Source: an uncultured Solirubrobacter sp.
GTDB lineage: Bacteria > Actinomycetota > Thermoleophilia > Solirubrobacterales > Solirubrobacteraceae
Direction: 5' to 3'
DNA: 23,725 bases
Assembly: GCA_937871635.1 (NCBI GenBank)
Contig: CALMNS010000423.1
Coordinates: forward strand, 1-23,725
Shown: positions 1 through 7,635 of the stretch, piece after piece
Layout of the letters: each line of letters begins with the position of its first letter
How positions within the stretch are numbered: position 1 is the first letter of the stretch
Made by a program: the position numbers and the translations under genes
The notes under the pieces: generated by a model
What the model was told of the DNA's origin: nothing
Database searches by the model: none
Seen by the model: only the letters and a program-made list of their open reading frames with translations

Positions 1-41
1 GGCCTGAACCATGCGCGCCCCCGCCCGGGATCCGCGCGGGG

Positions 42-1556
42 CTAGGCCGCGCCCGGGTTGGCGACGGCCACCGGTTCGGGCGTCGGCACGTCGGCGGCCG
101 TCGGCACGTCGGCCTTGCGGGCCGTGATGACGAGCAGGGCGATCGCCGCGGCGGCGAGCATGAACAGCGCACCCCAACCGAAGGCGGTGGTGTAGCCCTC
201 GACGAGCGCGTCCCTCCGCGCCGCAGGCCCAGGCCCGTTGGCGGCGAGGGAGTCGGCGACCGCGGTGGCGTAGAACGTGTTGACCAGGGCGACGCCGAGC
301 GACATGCCGACCTGCTGCGACGCATTGGTCAGTGCGCTCGCCGCTCCGGCATCGTCGCCCCTGACACCCAGGGTCGCCACGTTGGTCAGCGGGATCATCA
401 CCGTCGCGACGCCGACGCCCAGGAGCGCCTCGGCGGGCAGGACGTGCGTGAGAAACGAGCTGTCGCTGCCGAGCTGGGAGAGCGCGAACAGGGCCCCCGC
501 GCCCATCAGCGCACCGGCCGTCATGGCCAGCCGCGGCCCGGCGGCCGCGATCAGGCGCCCACCGACCGCCGCGGTCACGATCACGCCGACGGCGATGGGC
601 AGGGAAGCGAGCCCGGATTCGATCGCGCTGTAGCCCAGGACGCTTTGCAGGTAGTAGACGAGGAACAGGAACGCGCCGCCGAGCGCGCCGCCGACCGCGA
701 TGGCGGTCAGGTACGCCCCACCGCGCGTGCGGTCCAGCGGGATGCGCAGCGGGAGCAGCGGGTACGTCGAGCGGCGCTCGATGAGCACGAAGCCGATGAG
801 GAGACCGACGCCTGCGGCGATGAAGCCGAGGGTCGTCGTCGAGCCCCAGCCGCTCTCGGCCTCGGTGAAGCCGTAGACGAGGGCGGCGAGGCCGGCGGTG
901 GCGGTGACGGCACCGGGGACGTCGTAGCGGGTGCTGCCGCTGGCGCGGCTTTCAGGGACGAAGCGCACCGCGGCCAGAGCTGCGGCGGCGGCGATGGGGA
1001 TGTTGACGAGCAGCGTCCAGCGCCAGTTGAGGTACTCGGTGAGCACCCCGCCGAGCAGCAGGCCGACGGCCGCACCGCCGCCGGACACCGCGCCGTAGAC
1101 GGCGAAGGCCCGGGCGCGCTCGGGGCCGCTGGGGAAGTTCGTGGTCAGCAGCGAGAGCGCCGCCGGCGCGAGCAGCGCAGCGAACGCGCCCTGCAGGCCG
1201 CGCGCGGCGAAGAGCATGAGCTCACTCGACGCGACGCCGCCCACTGCAGAGGCGCCGGCGAAGCCGACGGCGCCGAGGACGAAGGTGCGGCGTCGGCCGA
1301 AGAAGTCGGCGATCCGCCCGCCGAGCAGCAGGAGCCCGCCGAAGGCCAGCGCGTAGGCGGTGACCACCCACTGGCGGTTGGCGTCGGATATGCCCAGGTC
1401 GGCCTGGGCGTCAGGGAGCGCGACGTTCACGATGCTCGCGTCGAGGATCACCATGAGCTGTGCCACCGCGATGATGGCCAGGATGAGCGTCTTACGGCGC
1501 GGGCTGGCCCTGTCGGGCGGCCGCGCGGGGGTCGAGTTGTCGAGCAAGAGGGTCAT
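42..1556 (-). CDS. MFS multidrug exporter, DHA2 (EmrB/QacA) type
   Basis: This is a 504-residue integral membrane protein of the major facilitator superfamily, 14-helix DHA2 branch, expected to expel drugs or other toxic compounds by proton antiport. After a short polar N-terminus, the first helix carries LDASIVNVALP (about residues 39-49), typical of DHA2 transporters. It is followed by the loop 2-3 motif GGRIADFFGRRR (about 79-90). Further hydrophobic segments continue almost to the Ala/Pro-rich C-terminus, and the length is normal for the family. The ATG at 1556 has GGAG a few bases upstream. It is divergent from a TetR gene, the classic arrangement for a drug-inducible exporter, with palindromes in the gap that could be operators. 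The substrate cannot be told from sequence. Confidence 0.93.
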   Translation of the reverse strand: MTLLLDNSTPARPPDRASPRRKTLILAIIAVAQLMVILDASIVNVALPDAQADLGISDANRQWVVTAYALAFGGLLLLGGRIADFFGRRRTFVLGAVGFAGASAVGGVASSELMLFAARGLQGAFAALLAPAALSLLTTNFPSGPERARAFAVYGAVSGGGAAVGLLLGGVLTEYLNWRWTLLVNIPIAAAAALAAVRFVPESRASGSTRYDVPGAVTATAGLAALVYGFTEAESGWGSTTTLGFIAAGVGLLIGFVLIERRSTYPLLPLRIPLDRTRGGAYLTAIAVGGALGGAFLFLVYYLQSVLGYSAIESGLASLPIAVGVIVTAAVGGRLIAAAGPRLAMTAGALMGAGALFALSQLGSDSSFLTHVLPAEALLGVGVATVMIPLTNVATLGVRGDDAGAASALTNASQQVGMSLGVALVNTFYATAVADSLAANGPGPAARRDALVEGYTTAFGWGALFMLAAAAIALLVITARKADVPTAADVPTPEPVAVANPGAA

Positions 1557-1640
1557 GCGGGGCTCCGATGCAGGGCGTGGTTGGACGGACGGTGCAGGCG
1601 AGCGGAGTGCGCGCGGAGGTGCCGGACTCGCCTCCGCTTG

Positions 1641-1657
1641 GCTGAAACGGAGTCAGC
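1641..1657. promoter_or_regulatory. Candidate TetR operator, inverted repeat between exporter and tetR
   Basis: GCTGA and TCAGC form perfect 5-bp arms around a 7-bp centre. The site sits 85 bp upstream of the exporter start, in the divergent gap. The symmetry is seen directly; assigning it to the neighbouring TetR is inference. Confidence 0.4.
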
Positions 1658-1702
1658 TTCTCCGGTTGATAAGGGGACGGTAGCAGGAACCGGAGGCGCT
1701 TT

Positions 1703-1739
1703 CTCAATGTTGAGGATTGACCTCCGCTTACGCTATCCT
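1703..1739 (+). promoter_or_regulatory. Promoter of the tetR gene with overlapping inverted repeat; probably leaderless
   Basis: TTGAGG at 1710-1715 and TATCCT at 1734-1739 are separated by 18 bp and fit -35 and -10 boxes. Only six bases lie between the -10 box and the ATG at 1746, so transcription should start at or next to the start codon. CTCAA-TG-TTGAG (1703-1714) is a perfect inverted repeat overlapping the -35 box, a good place for autorepression. Confidence 0.5.
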
Positions 1740-1745
1740 CGGGAC

Positions 1746-2408
1746 ATGCCGTCCACCGAACCCCCGCCGACCCGCCCGCTGCGCCGCGACGCCGAACGCA
1801 ACCTCCAACGGATCCACGCAGCGGCTCGCGAGCTGTTCGCCGAGCGCGGGTTCGCGGTGACGCTCGACGACATCGCCGCGCGCGCCGAAGTCGGCGTGGG
1901 CACCGTCTACCGGCGCTATCCGGACAAGCACGCGCTCATCGACCTCCTCTTCGAGGAGCGCATGGCCCAGATCGTCGCCCTGTTCGACGCCGGGCTCGCC
2001 GACCCGGATCCGTGGCGCGGACTCGTCTCCGCCCTGGAGGAGTCGCTCGCACCGATGGTGCAGGACCGGGGCCTGTGGGAGCTGATGATGAGCGGCGACC
2101 ACGGCGGGGACGGCGTCGAGCGCGGCCGGGTGCAGCTCGCGCCCCGCATGGAGCAGCTCGTCCGCCGCGCCCAGGCCGCGGGCGCCGTGCGCGTCGACCT
2201 CGAGCCGTCGGACCTCCCCCTCACGCTGCTGGCGCTCGGCGCCCTCATCAACGCGACGCGCGACGTCGCCCCCGACGTCTGGCGTCGGCACCTCCAACTC
2301 GGCCTCGACGGCCTGCGCCCGGACCGCCGCAAGCCGACGCCGCTCCCGCACGAGGCCCTGACCATCGACGAGCTGGGCCGCGCGATGCGCGGATCGCACC
2401 ATGCCTGA
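1746..2408 (+). CDS. TetR/AcrR family transcriptional regulator
   Basis: This is a 220-residue one-component regulator. The N-terminal helix-turn-helix domain (about residues 13-60) reads AARELFAERGF, then LDDIAARAEVGVGTVYRRYP, then DKHALI, all typical of TetR proteins. The rest is a helical ligand-binding domain. The ATG at 1746 was chosen because the TetR fold begins a few residues later and a promoter ends just before it; the open frame extends far upstream only because of high GC. It probably represses the divergent MFS exporter and, since its last 8 bases overlap the next gene's start, is co-transcribed with the luciferase-like oxidoreductase. The ligand is unknown. Confidence 0.93.
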   Translation: MPSTEPPPTRPLRRDAERNLQRIHAAARELFAERGFAVTLDDIAARAEVGVGTVYRRYPDKHALIDLLFEERMAQIVALFDAGLADPDPWRGLVSALEESLAPMVQDRGLWELMMSGDHGGDGVERGRVQLAPRMEQLVRRAQAAGAVRVDLEPSDLPLTLLALGALINATRDVAPDVWRRHLQLGLDGLRPDRRKPTPLPHEALTIDELGRAMRGSHHA

Positions 2409-3333
2409 CTACGGCCACGACCTCGCGTTCGGCACGTTCCTCACCCCGGCCAGCGAGCGTCCCGACGACGTCGTCGCGCTCGCGCGGCTCACCGAGCAGG
2501 TCGGACTGGACCTCGCGACGTTCCAGGACCATCCGTACCAGCCGGCCTACCTGGACACCTGGACGCTGCTGTCCTGGGTCGCCGCGCAGACGACGACGCT
2601 GCGCCTCTCCGCCAACGTGCTCAACCTCCCCCTGCGGCCGCCGGCCGTGGTCGCCCGCGCCGCGGCGAGCCTTGACCTGCTGTCAGGCGGCCGGGTCGAG
2701 CTGGGGATCGGCGCCGGCGGGTTCTGGGGCGCGATCGAGGCGATGGGCGGCCGCCGGCTGACGCCGGGGCAAGGCGTCGACGCACTGAGCGAGGCCATCG
2801 ACGTGATCCGCGCGATCTGGGACACCGACGCATCCGGCGGCGTCCGCGTCCGGGGCGAACACCACCGCGTGGTGGGCGCCAAGCGCGGCCCGGCGGCGGC
2901 GCACCCGATCGCGATCTGGGTCGGCTCCTACAAGCCCCGGATGCTCGCGCTGACCGGCCGCAAGGCCGACGGGTGGCTGCCGACACTGGCCTACACGTCG
3001 CTCGACGCGCTCGGCCCGCAGAACCAGGCGATCGACGAGGCAGCCGTCGCCGCCGGCCGCGACCCGCGCGACGTCCGCCGGCTGCTCAACGTCCAAGGCG
3101 CCTTCGGGCCGACGGGCCGCGGGTTCCTCGACGGGCCGCCCGACCAGTGGGTGCAGGATCTCCTCGCGCTCGTGCTCGAGCACGGCTTCAGCTCGTTCCT
3201 CCTCGCCAGCGACGACCCCCGGACGATCGAGACCTACGGACAGGAGGTCGCGCCCGCACTGCGCGAGGCCGTCGCGGCCGCGCGCACGCTGCCGGGCAGG
3301 ACCGGGTCGCGGCGAGACCCGGTCGTGCCGTGA
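2401..3333 (+). CDS. LLM class (luciferase-like) flavin/F420-dependent oxidoreductase
   Basis: This 310-residue protein belongs to the bacterial luciferase-like TIM-barrel family, which uses FMN or coenzyme F420 for oxidations or monooxygenations. The N-terminal strand FGTFLTPAS, the QDHPYQPAYLDTW stretch (about 42-54), the SGGRVELGIGAG motif (about 95-106) and the PIAIWVGSYKPRML region (about 163-176) are family hallmarks. The start overlaps the tetR stop by 8 bp, so the two are translationally linked. The last residues are encoded by a 16-base unit repeated again just after the stop codon, so the C-terminal tail may be recent. Substrate and cofactor cannot be decided; F420 is plausible in an actinobacterium. 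Confidence 0.9.
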   Translation: MPDYGHDLAFGTFLTPASERPDDVVALARLTEQVGLDLATFQDHPYQPAYLDTWTLLSWVAAQTTTLRLSANVLNLPLRPPAVVARAAASLDLLSGGRVELGIGAGGFWGAIEAMGGRRLTPGQGVDALSEAIDVIRAIWDTDASGGVRVRGEHHRVVGAKRGPAAAHPIAIWVGSYKPRMLALTGRKADGWLPTLAYTSLDALGPQNQAIDEAAVAAGRDPRDVRRLLNVQGAFGPTGRGFLDGPPDQWVQDLLALVLEHGFSSFLLASDDPRTIETYGQEVAPALREAVAAARTLPGRTGSRRDPVVP

Positions 3334-3352
3334 CCCGGTCACGGCGAGACCC
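3305..3352 (+). terminator. Direct repeat and palindrome at the 3' end of the luciferase-like gene; possible terminator
   Basis: A 16-base unit beginning GGTC and ending GGCGAGACCC occurs at 3305-3320 and again at 3337-3352 with one difference. Within this, CCGTGACC-C-GGTCACGG (3328-3344) is a perfect 8+8 palindrome spanning the TGA stop (3331-3333). It can fold as a strong GC hairpin, although there is no T tract. The gene on its right runs toward it, so it may stop transcription from both sides. Confidence 0.45.
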
Positions 3353-3422
3353 CGCGGCGCTCGCCTGACCAACCGGTAGCCGCGACGAGTCGCGCGCTTC
3401 CGGGCCACAGCGAGCAGCGGCG

Positions 3423-4514
3423 TCAACCCACGGGAGGCGGTCCCGGCAACCGGCGCTCGCGGAAGGACAGGCCGGCGGCGTGGAGCTGGGCGGTCAGGTC
3501 GTCGCCGTCGGGCAGCTGCTCGATGTGACGGACGCCGGGCACGGGCGGGCCGTGGAGGAGGGCGCGGACGACGGCTGCGGCGACCAGCGCGGTGACCGCG
3601 TTCTGTCCGTTGCCGGTGGCCGACAGCTGGAGCACGCCGGGGGTCGGTCCGGCGTGGTGAGCGAGGACCACGGCCCCGGCCCGTGCGGGACCGAGCACGC
3701 CGGCCGAGAGGGTGCGCACGGCGAGCCGACGGACGCCGGGGCGGCGCAGCACGCGACCCGCTCCGGTCCTCGCGAGCAGCGCGGCCAGGTAGCCCGCCGC
3801 CGCCGGCTCGAGCGCCAGCCAGCCGTTCACGTCGGGGACCGCCAGGGTGCGCCCCGCCGTCCGCTGCTCGGGGAACGGGAAGCGGAAGGCCGGCAGCGTG
3901 CCGCCGGTGGGTCCCGGCTGGAAGGCCAGGCGACCGGCGAAAGCGCGGACCGGATGCGGGAGGCCGCCGCGAGTGGCGGCGAAGTGGGCGCCGAGGTTGT
4001 CGAGCGTCCACTGCACCGCTGCGCTCCCGTGGGCGTCTCCTGCACCGAGCAGCACGATGAGATCGAGCCGCCGCAGCCGGTCGACCCGCCGCGCGGCCTG
4101 GGCGGCCAGGAGGTTGGTCAGGCCCGGGGCGAGGCCGACGCTGAGCACCCCGGTGGCGTCGTTGCGGCGAGCCAGTGAGTCGAGCGCCTCGAGCGCCCGC
4201 AGGCGATCGAGGTCGGCGGTGATGTCGACGTAGTGCGCTCCGGCGGCGAGCGCGTCCCGAGCCAGCGTCGGCTCGCTCGGATCGGCGCACATCACGACCA
4301 CGTCACCGCGGCGAACTCGCAGCGCGGACTGGGCGTCAACGTCGAGCTCGACGCCTTGGGCGCCGTGCCCGATGCGGGCGGCGCAGGCGTCGGCGGCGGC
4401 GCGGTTGCGTCCGGCCACGCGGACCTCACCGGGGAACGCCGGAGCGAGCCGGGCGGCGACCTCACGCCCGACCGCACCGTACCCGCCGGCGATGAGGATC
4501 ACGGCGTCGGTCAT
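3423..4514 (-). CDS. Saccharopine dehydrogenase-like NAD(P)-binding protein
   Basis: This 363-residue protein has an N-terminal Rossmann domain: VILIAGGYGAVGREVAARL at about residues 5-23 is the dinucleotide-binding loop, followed by RVAGRNRAAADA. This is the saccharopine dehydrogenase-like family, which includes lysine-pathway enzymes and many uncharacterised reductases. The second half (about 120-363) is the catalytic/dimer domain and gives no clear substrate. The ATG at 4514 is placed directly before the Rossmann strand; the open frame runs upstream into the divergent marR gene, which cannot be coding on both strands. It is divergent from the MarR gene at 4570, which may control it. Confidence 0.82.
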   Translation of the reverse strand: MTDAVILIAGGYGAVGREVAARLAPAFPGEVRVAGRNRAAADACAARIGHGAQGVELDVDAQSALRVRRGDVVVMCADPSEPTLARDALAAGAHYVDITADLDRLRALEALDSLARRNDATGVLSVGLAPGLTNLLAAQAARRVDRLRRLDLIVLLGAGDAHGSAAVQWTLDNLGAHFAATRGGLPHPVRAFAGRLAFQPGPTGGTLPAFRFPFPEQRTAGRTLAVPDVNGWLALEPAAAGYLAALLARTGAGRVLRRPGVRRLAVRTLSAGVLGPARAGAVVLAHHAGPTPGVLQLSATGNGQNAVTALVAAAVVRALLHGPPVPGVRHIEQLPDGDDLTAQLHAAGLSFRERRLPGPPPVG

Positions 4515-4569
4515 GAGGACCGTTTGTAGCACAGACGATCTCCTCGGCGTATCATCCGCCGCAGCAGCT

Positions 4570-5049
4570 ATGGCTCGCACCACCTCCTCGACCGATGAGC
4601 TCCCGCTCCGCGGGCTCCCGACGGCCATGGCCTCCAACGTCGGCTTCCTCCTCGCGCGGCTCGGCGCCGAAGCCGCCGAGCGGTTCGTCCAGGCGCTCGA
4701 GCCCATCGGCATCCGCCCGCGCCACTACGCCGTGCTCAGCCTGATCGACGAGAGCGACGACGAACTCTCACAGCGCGCCATCGGCACCTGCCTGGCCATC
4801 GACAAGAGCTCGATGGTCGCCGCCGTCGACGAGCTCGAAGCCACCGACCTCGTGCGCCGACGGCGCAGCCCATCCGACCGGCGCCGCAACGTCCTCGAGC
4901 TCACCGCGCGCGGGCGCCACACGCTCGCCCAGGCCGGCGCCGCGGCCGAGGACAGCGAGCGCGACCTGCTCAGAGCACTCGACCCCGGCCAGAGCGCGGA
5001 GCTTCGGGCAACGCTGAGCACGTTGCTCGGCGCGACCACCGACTCGTGA
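4570..5049 (+). CDS. MarR family transcriptional regulator
   Basis: This 159-residue protein is a MarR-type winged-helix dimer. GIRPRHYAVLSLI leads into the domain, ELSQRAIGTCLAIDKSSMVAAVDELEATDLV is the helix-turn-helix, and RRRSPSDRRRNVLELTARGR is the wing with its Asp-Arg-Arg signature. The start is set at 4570; an ATG at 4627 is possible but would shorten the first helix. TATCAT at 4550-4555 is a possible -10 box. It is divergent, with a 55-bp gap, from the saccharopine dehydrogenase-like gene, its most likely target, and convergent with the LysE gene. The ligand is unknown. Confidence 0.88.
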   Translation: MARTTSSTDELPLRGLPTAMASNVGFLLARLGAEAAERFVQALEPIGIRPRHYAVLSLIDESDDELSQRAIGTCLAIDKSSMVAAVDELEATDLVRRRRSPSDRRRNVLELTARGRHTLAQAGAAAEDSERDLLRALDPGQSAELRATLSTLLGATTDS

Positions 5050-5070
5050 CCGAGCGCTGGGGCCGTCGCG

Positions 5071-5697
5071 TCAGCGGTGCTCGGTGGCCAGCCGGGCGCT
5101 GAAGCCCAGCAGGACCGTGCCGGTGGCGGCGTCGAGCAGGCGACGGACGCGCCGGCGCACGAACCAGTGCCGCGCCCGGTCGAACGCGACGACGACCACG
5201 AGCAGCCACCCCAACGACAGCAGCGCGTGAGTGACGGCCAGACCAAAGACCTGCGCGACCCCGGCGCCGGGGGCGAGGAACTGCGGCAAGACGGCGATGT
5301 AGAAGACCAGCACCTTCGGGTTGGTGATGTTCGACAGGAACCCCTGGCGGAACCCGCGGGTCATATCGGATCGATCGGCACCCCCCTCGCCGAGCTCCGG
5401 CGCCGCGCCTCGATACGCCGTGGCCAAGGCCTGCACGCCCAAATAGGCCAGGTACGCCACCCCGGCCCAGCGGATGAGCTCGAACAGCGGCTGAGACCGC
5501 AGCACGATCGCGCCGAGACCGACCGCCGCGGCGGCGCCCTGGACCGCGTTGCTCGTTGCCACGCCGACCGCGGTCCACCCGCCACGCCGCCTGCCGCCCG
5601 CCAGGGAGTTCTTCATGACCACCGCGAAATCCGGGCCCGGGACGAGCACCAGCACCGTGGCGAAGGCGAGGAACGACCAGTAGCTGCTGCTCGTCAT
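5071..5697 (-). CDS. LysE/RhtB family amino-acid exporter
   Basis: This 208-residue membrane protein is the size of LysE/RhtB exporters, which have about six helices and expel amino acids or related metabolites. The family signature is present near the N-terminus (LVPGPDFAVVMKNSLAGGRR, about residues 18-37). SNITNPKVLVFYIAVLPQFL (about 121-140) is the second conserved block. The ATG at 5697 gives MTSSSYWSFLAF, a usual start for the family; a longer frame to 5763 would add a charged, non-hydrophobic extension. It is divergent from the alpha/beta hydrolase across a gap with a strong inverted repeat. The exported substrate is not predictable. Confidence 0.9.
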   Translation of the reverse strand: MTSSSYWSFLAFATVLVLVPGPDFAVVMKNSLAGGRRRGGWTAVGVATSNAVQGAAAAVGLGAIVLRSQPLFELIRWAGVAYLAYLGVQALATAYRGAAPELGEGGADRSDMTRGFRQGFLSNITNPKVLVFYIAVLPQFLAPGAGVAQVFGLAVTHALLSLGWLLVVVVAFDRARHWFVRRRVRRLLDAATGTVLLGFSARLATEHR

Positions 5698-5770
5698 CGA
5701 CGATCTGCGTACCCGGAGCGTCCGCCTCGATTCACCAGATGAGGCCGGGATGCGCGGGTTCAAGGGCTTC

Positions 5771-5810
5771 CGGATAACCTATCCGCTACACTAAGTGGAC
5801 ACCTTATCCG
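5771..5810. promoter_or_regulatory. Operator-like palindrome between lysE-type gene and hydrolase gene
   Basis: CGGATA-ACC-TATCCG (5771-5785) is a perfect inverted repeat with 6-bp arms. A further TTATCCG half-site lies at about 5804-5810. TACACT (5787-5792) follows directly and could be the -10 box for the hydrolase. Either flanking gene could be controlled. No regulator gene sits inside this pair; the MarR gene at 4570 is the closest candidate. Confidence 0.5.
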
Positions 5811-5846
5811 CGACCTGCGGAATCACTCCCGAAAGGCGTCCGAACC

Positions 5847-6812
5847 ATGAGCACCTCCGCCATCCCGACCGACGCGACCGCCGTCGGCACGCCCACCCCC
5901 GTCCTCTCGGTCAGTCCGATCGTGCTGCCGGCTCCCGACCGCGCCGTGGATCTCCAGCTCCGCGTCACCGCGCCCGTGACCGGAAGCGAACTGCCGATCA
6001 TCCTGCTCTCGCACGGACACGGCTACTCGAACAACCTCTCCTCACTCAACGGCTACGGCCCGCTCGCCAACGCCTGGGCAGCCGACGGCTTCGTCGTCAT
6101 CCAACCGACCCACCTCAGCTCAACGACGCTCAACCTCGACTCAGACGACCCCGAGGCGCCGCTGTACTGGCGATCACGCGCCCAGGACATGACCCGCATC
6201 CTCGACCAGCTCGACGCAATCGAAGCCGCCGTCCCGCAACTCGCCGGACGCCTCGACCCCAGCAAGGTCGCCGTCGCCGGACACTCGATGGGCGGGCACA
6301 CCGCCAGCCTGCTCCTCGGCGCGCGGCTCACCGACCCGCACGACGGAACCGAAGTGAACCTCGGCGAGCCGCGGATCAAGGCAGGCGTACTCCTCGCCGC
6401 GCCCGGCCGAGGCGGCGACGCCGTCACCGAGTTCGTCGCCGAGCACTACGCCTTCTTCCTCACCACCGACTTCTCGCAGATGACCACGCCCGCGCTCGTC
6501 GTCGCCGGAGACAAGGACGCCTCTGCCCACCTGACCGTCGCGGGCCCGGACTGGCACGCCGATCCCTACCACCTCGCTCCCGCCCCCAAGACACTGCTCA
6601 CCATCTACAACGCAGAGCACGGACTCGGCGGAATCTCCGGCTACGACGCCGCTGAAACCACCGACGAAAACCCCGAGCGGGTCACCGCCGTTCACCGCCT
6701 CACCTCCGCCTACCTCCGCACCGAGCTCTATCCCGGAAACCCCGCCTGGCAGACAGCGCGCGACGCGTTCACCGCGGGCACGAACCCGATCGGGGAGGTC
6801 ACGACCAAGTGA
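5847..6812 (+). CDS. Alpha/beta hydrolase, dienelactone hydrolase/chlorophyllase-like
   Basis: This 321-residue cytoplasmic esterase-type hydrolase has no signal peptide. The nucleophile elbow is GHSMGG with Ser147. LLSHGHGY (about 53-60) fits the oxyanion-hole region. GDKD (about 221-224) and AEHGLGG with His258 supply probable acid and base. The layout resembles bacterial chlorophyllase/PAF-acetylhydrolase-like dienelactone hydrolase relatives, which cleave carboxylic esters. An AAAGG stretch lies about 10 bases before the ATG. It is divergent from the LysE-type exporter and convergent with the SDR gene, 31 bp away. The natural ester is unknown. Confidence 0.85.
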   Translation: MSTSAIPTDATAVGTPTPVLSVSPIVLPAPDRAVDLQLRVTAPVTGSELPIILLSHGHGYSNNLSSLNGYGPLANAWAADGFVVIQPTHLSSTTLNLDSDDPEAPLYWRSRAQDMTRILDQLDAIEAAVPQLAGRLDPSKVAVAGHSMGGHTASLLLGARLTDPHDGTEVNLGEPRIKAGVLLAAPGRGGDAVTEFVAEHYAFFLTTDFSQMTTPALVVAGDKDASAHLTVAGPDWHADPYHLAPAPKTLLTIYNAEHGLGGISGYDAAETTDENPERVTAVHRLTSAYLRTELYPGNPAWQTARDAFTAGTNPIGEVTTK

Positions 6813-6843
6813 GGTCCGTCTCGGCACGAAGGGCCGTCGCGGC

Positions 6844-7635
6844 TCAGGCCACGATCGACTGGCCGCCGTCGAGCGGGATCGCGGCGCCGTTGAGGTAGAA
6901 GGCGTCCTCGGAGGCCAGGAAGGCGGCGAGCTTGGCGACGTCGTCGGGGAGGCCGACCCGCCCGAGCGGGTTCCCGGCCGCGATGTGGTGGCCGGGGCCG
7001 TCCGGCGTCGCGAAGAGACGGTCGGTCGACGCACCCATGGTGAGCCCGGGGAGGATCACGTTGGCCCGGATGCGGTGGGGCCCGCCGGCCGCGGCGAGGT
7101 GGATGGTCATGGACTGCACCGCGCCCTTGGCCGTGCCGTGCGGGAGCTGAGGAAACGCGCGGGTGACGCGGATGGCCGAGACCGACCCGACGTTGATGAT
7201 GCTGCCGCCGCCGGCGGCCACGAGGTGCGGCCAGGCGGCGTGGGTCGGGAACCAGACGATGTCGATCTCGTGCCGGTTGGAGAACGCCCAGTCCTCGGGC
7301 GTGACGTCCGGCGGCGTGCCGAAGCGCGGGGCGGACGCGTTGTTGTAGAGGACGTCGATGCGGCCGAAGGCGCCGACGGCCGCGTCGATCCACGCCTGGG
7401 CGCCCTCGGGTGCGCTGATGTCGGCGGGGGCGGTGGCGAGCATCTCGCCACCGGCGGCGCGCACGAGCGCGGCGGTCTGCTCGTTGCCCTGGGGGTCGAT
7501 GTCAGAGCCGGCGATCCGGGCGCCGCGCTCGGCGAAGAGCAGGGCGGCGGCGCGCCCTTGGGCTCCCGCCGTCCCCGTGATCAGGGCGACCTTGCCGGCC
7601 AGCGGCCGGGCGGGATCAGTGACGTGCGTGGACAT
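6844..7635 (-). CDS. SDR family protein with altered catalytic tetrad
   Basis: This 263-residue short-chain dehydrogenase/reductase fold protein has the cofactor loop TGTAGAQG (residues 20-27), an acidic SDIDP (44-48) that favours NAD(H), the NNAS motif (98-101) and a C-terminal LDGGQS. In the usual Asn-Ser-Tyr-Lys tetrad, Ser153 and Lys170 are present at the right spacing. The Tyr position is His166 (PHGTAKG) and the Asn position appears to be Glu123. The His codon is plainly CAC in the DNA. Either the reaction differs from ordinary SDR oxidoreduction or the protein has lost activity. Its start overlaps the upstream membrane-protein gene by 20 bp, so they form one operon under the divergent MarR. 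Confidence 0.87.
   Translation of the reverse strand: MSTHVTDPARPLAGKVALITGTAGAQGRAAALLFAERGARIAGSDIDPQGNEQTAALVRAAGGEMLATAPADISAPEGAQAWIDAAVGAFGRIDVLYNNASAPRFGTPPDVTPEDWAFSNRHEIDIVWFPTHAAWPHLVAAGGGSIINVGSVSAIRVTRAFPQLPHGTAKGAVQSMTIHLAAAGGPHRIRANVILPGLTMGASTDRLFATPDGPGHHIAAGNPLGRVGLPDDVAKLAAFLASEDAFYLNGAAIPLDGGQSIVA

Noticed and set aside
1..41. GC-rich inverted sequence beyond the exporter stop, as a terminator.
   Set aside because: The stem is imperfect and the window edge cuts the context, so I could not support it.
2683..4290. Very long open frame on the minus strand running across the luciferase-like gene and the saccharopine dehydrogenase-like gene, and many similar ones elsewhere.
   Set aside because: They are opposite or shifted frames of recognised genes in GC-rich DNA, are full of Arg/Pro/Ala runs, and match no family.
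4515..4712. N-terminal extension of the saccharopine dehydrogenase-like protein to a start at 4712.
   Set aside because: It would overlap the divergent marR coding region and adds a low-complexity leader before the dinucleotide-binding strand, which naturally begins at 4514.
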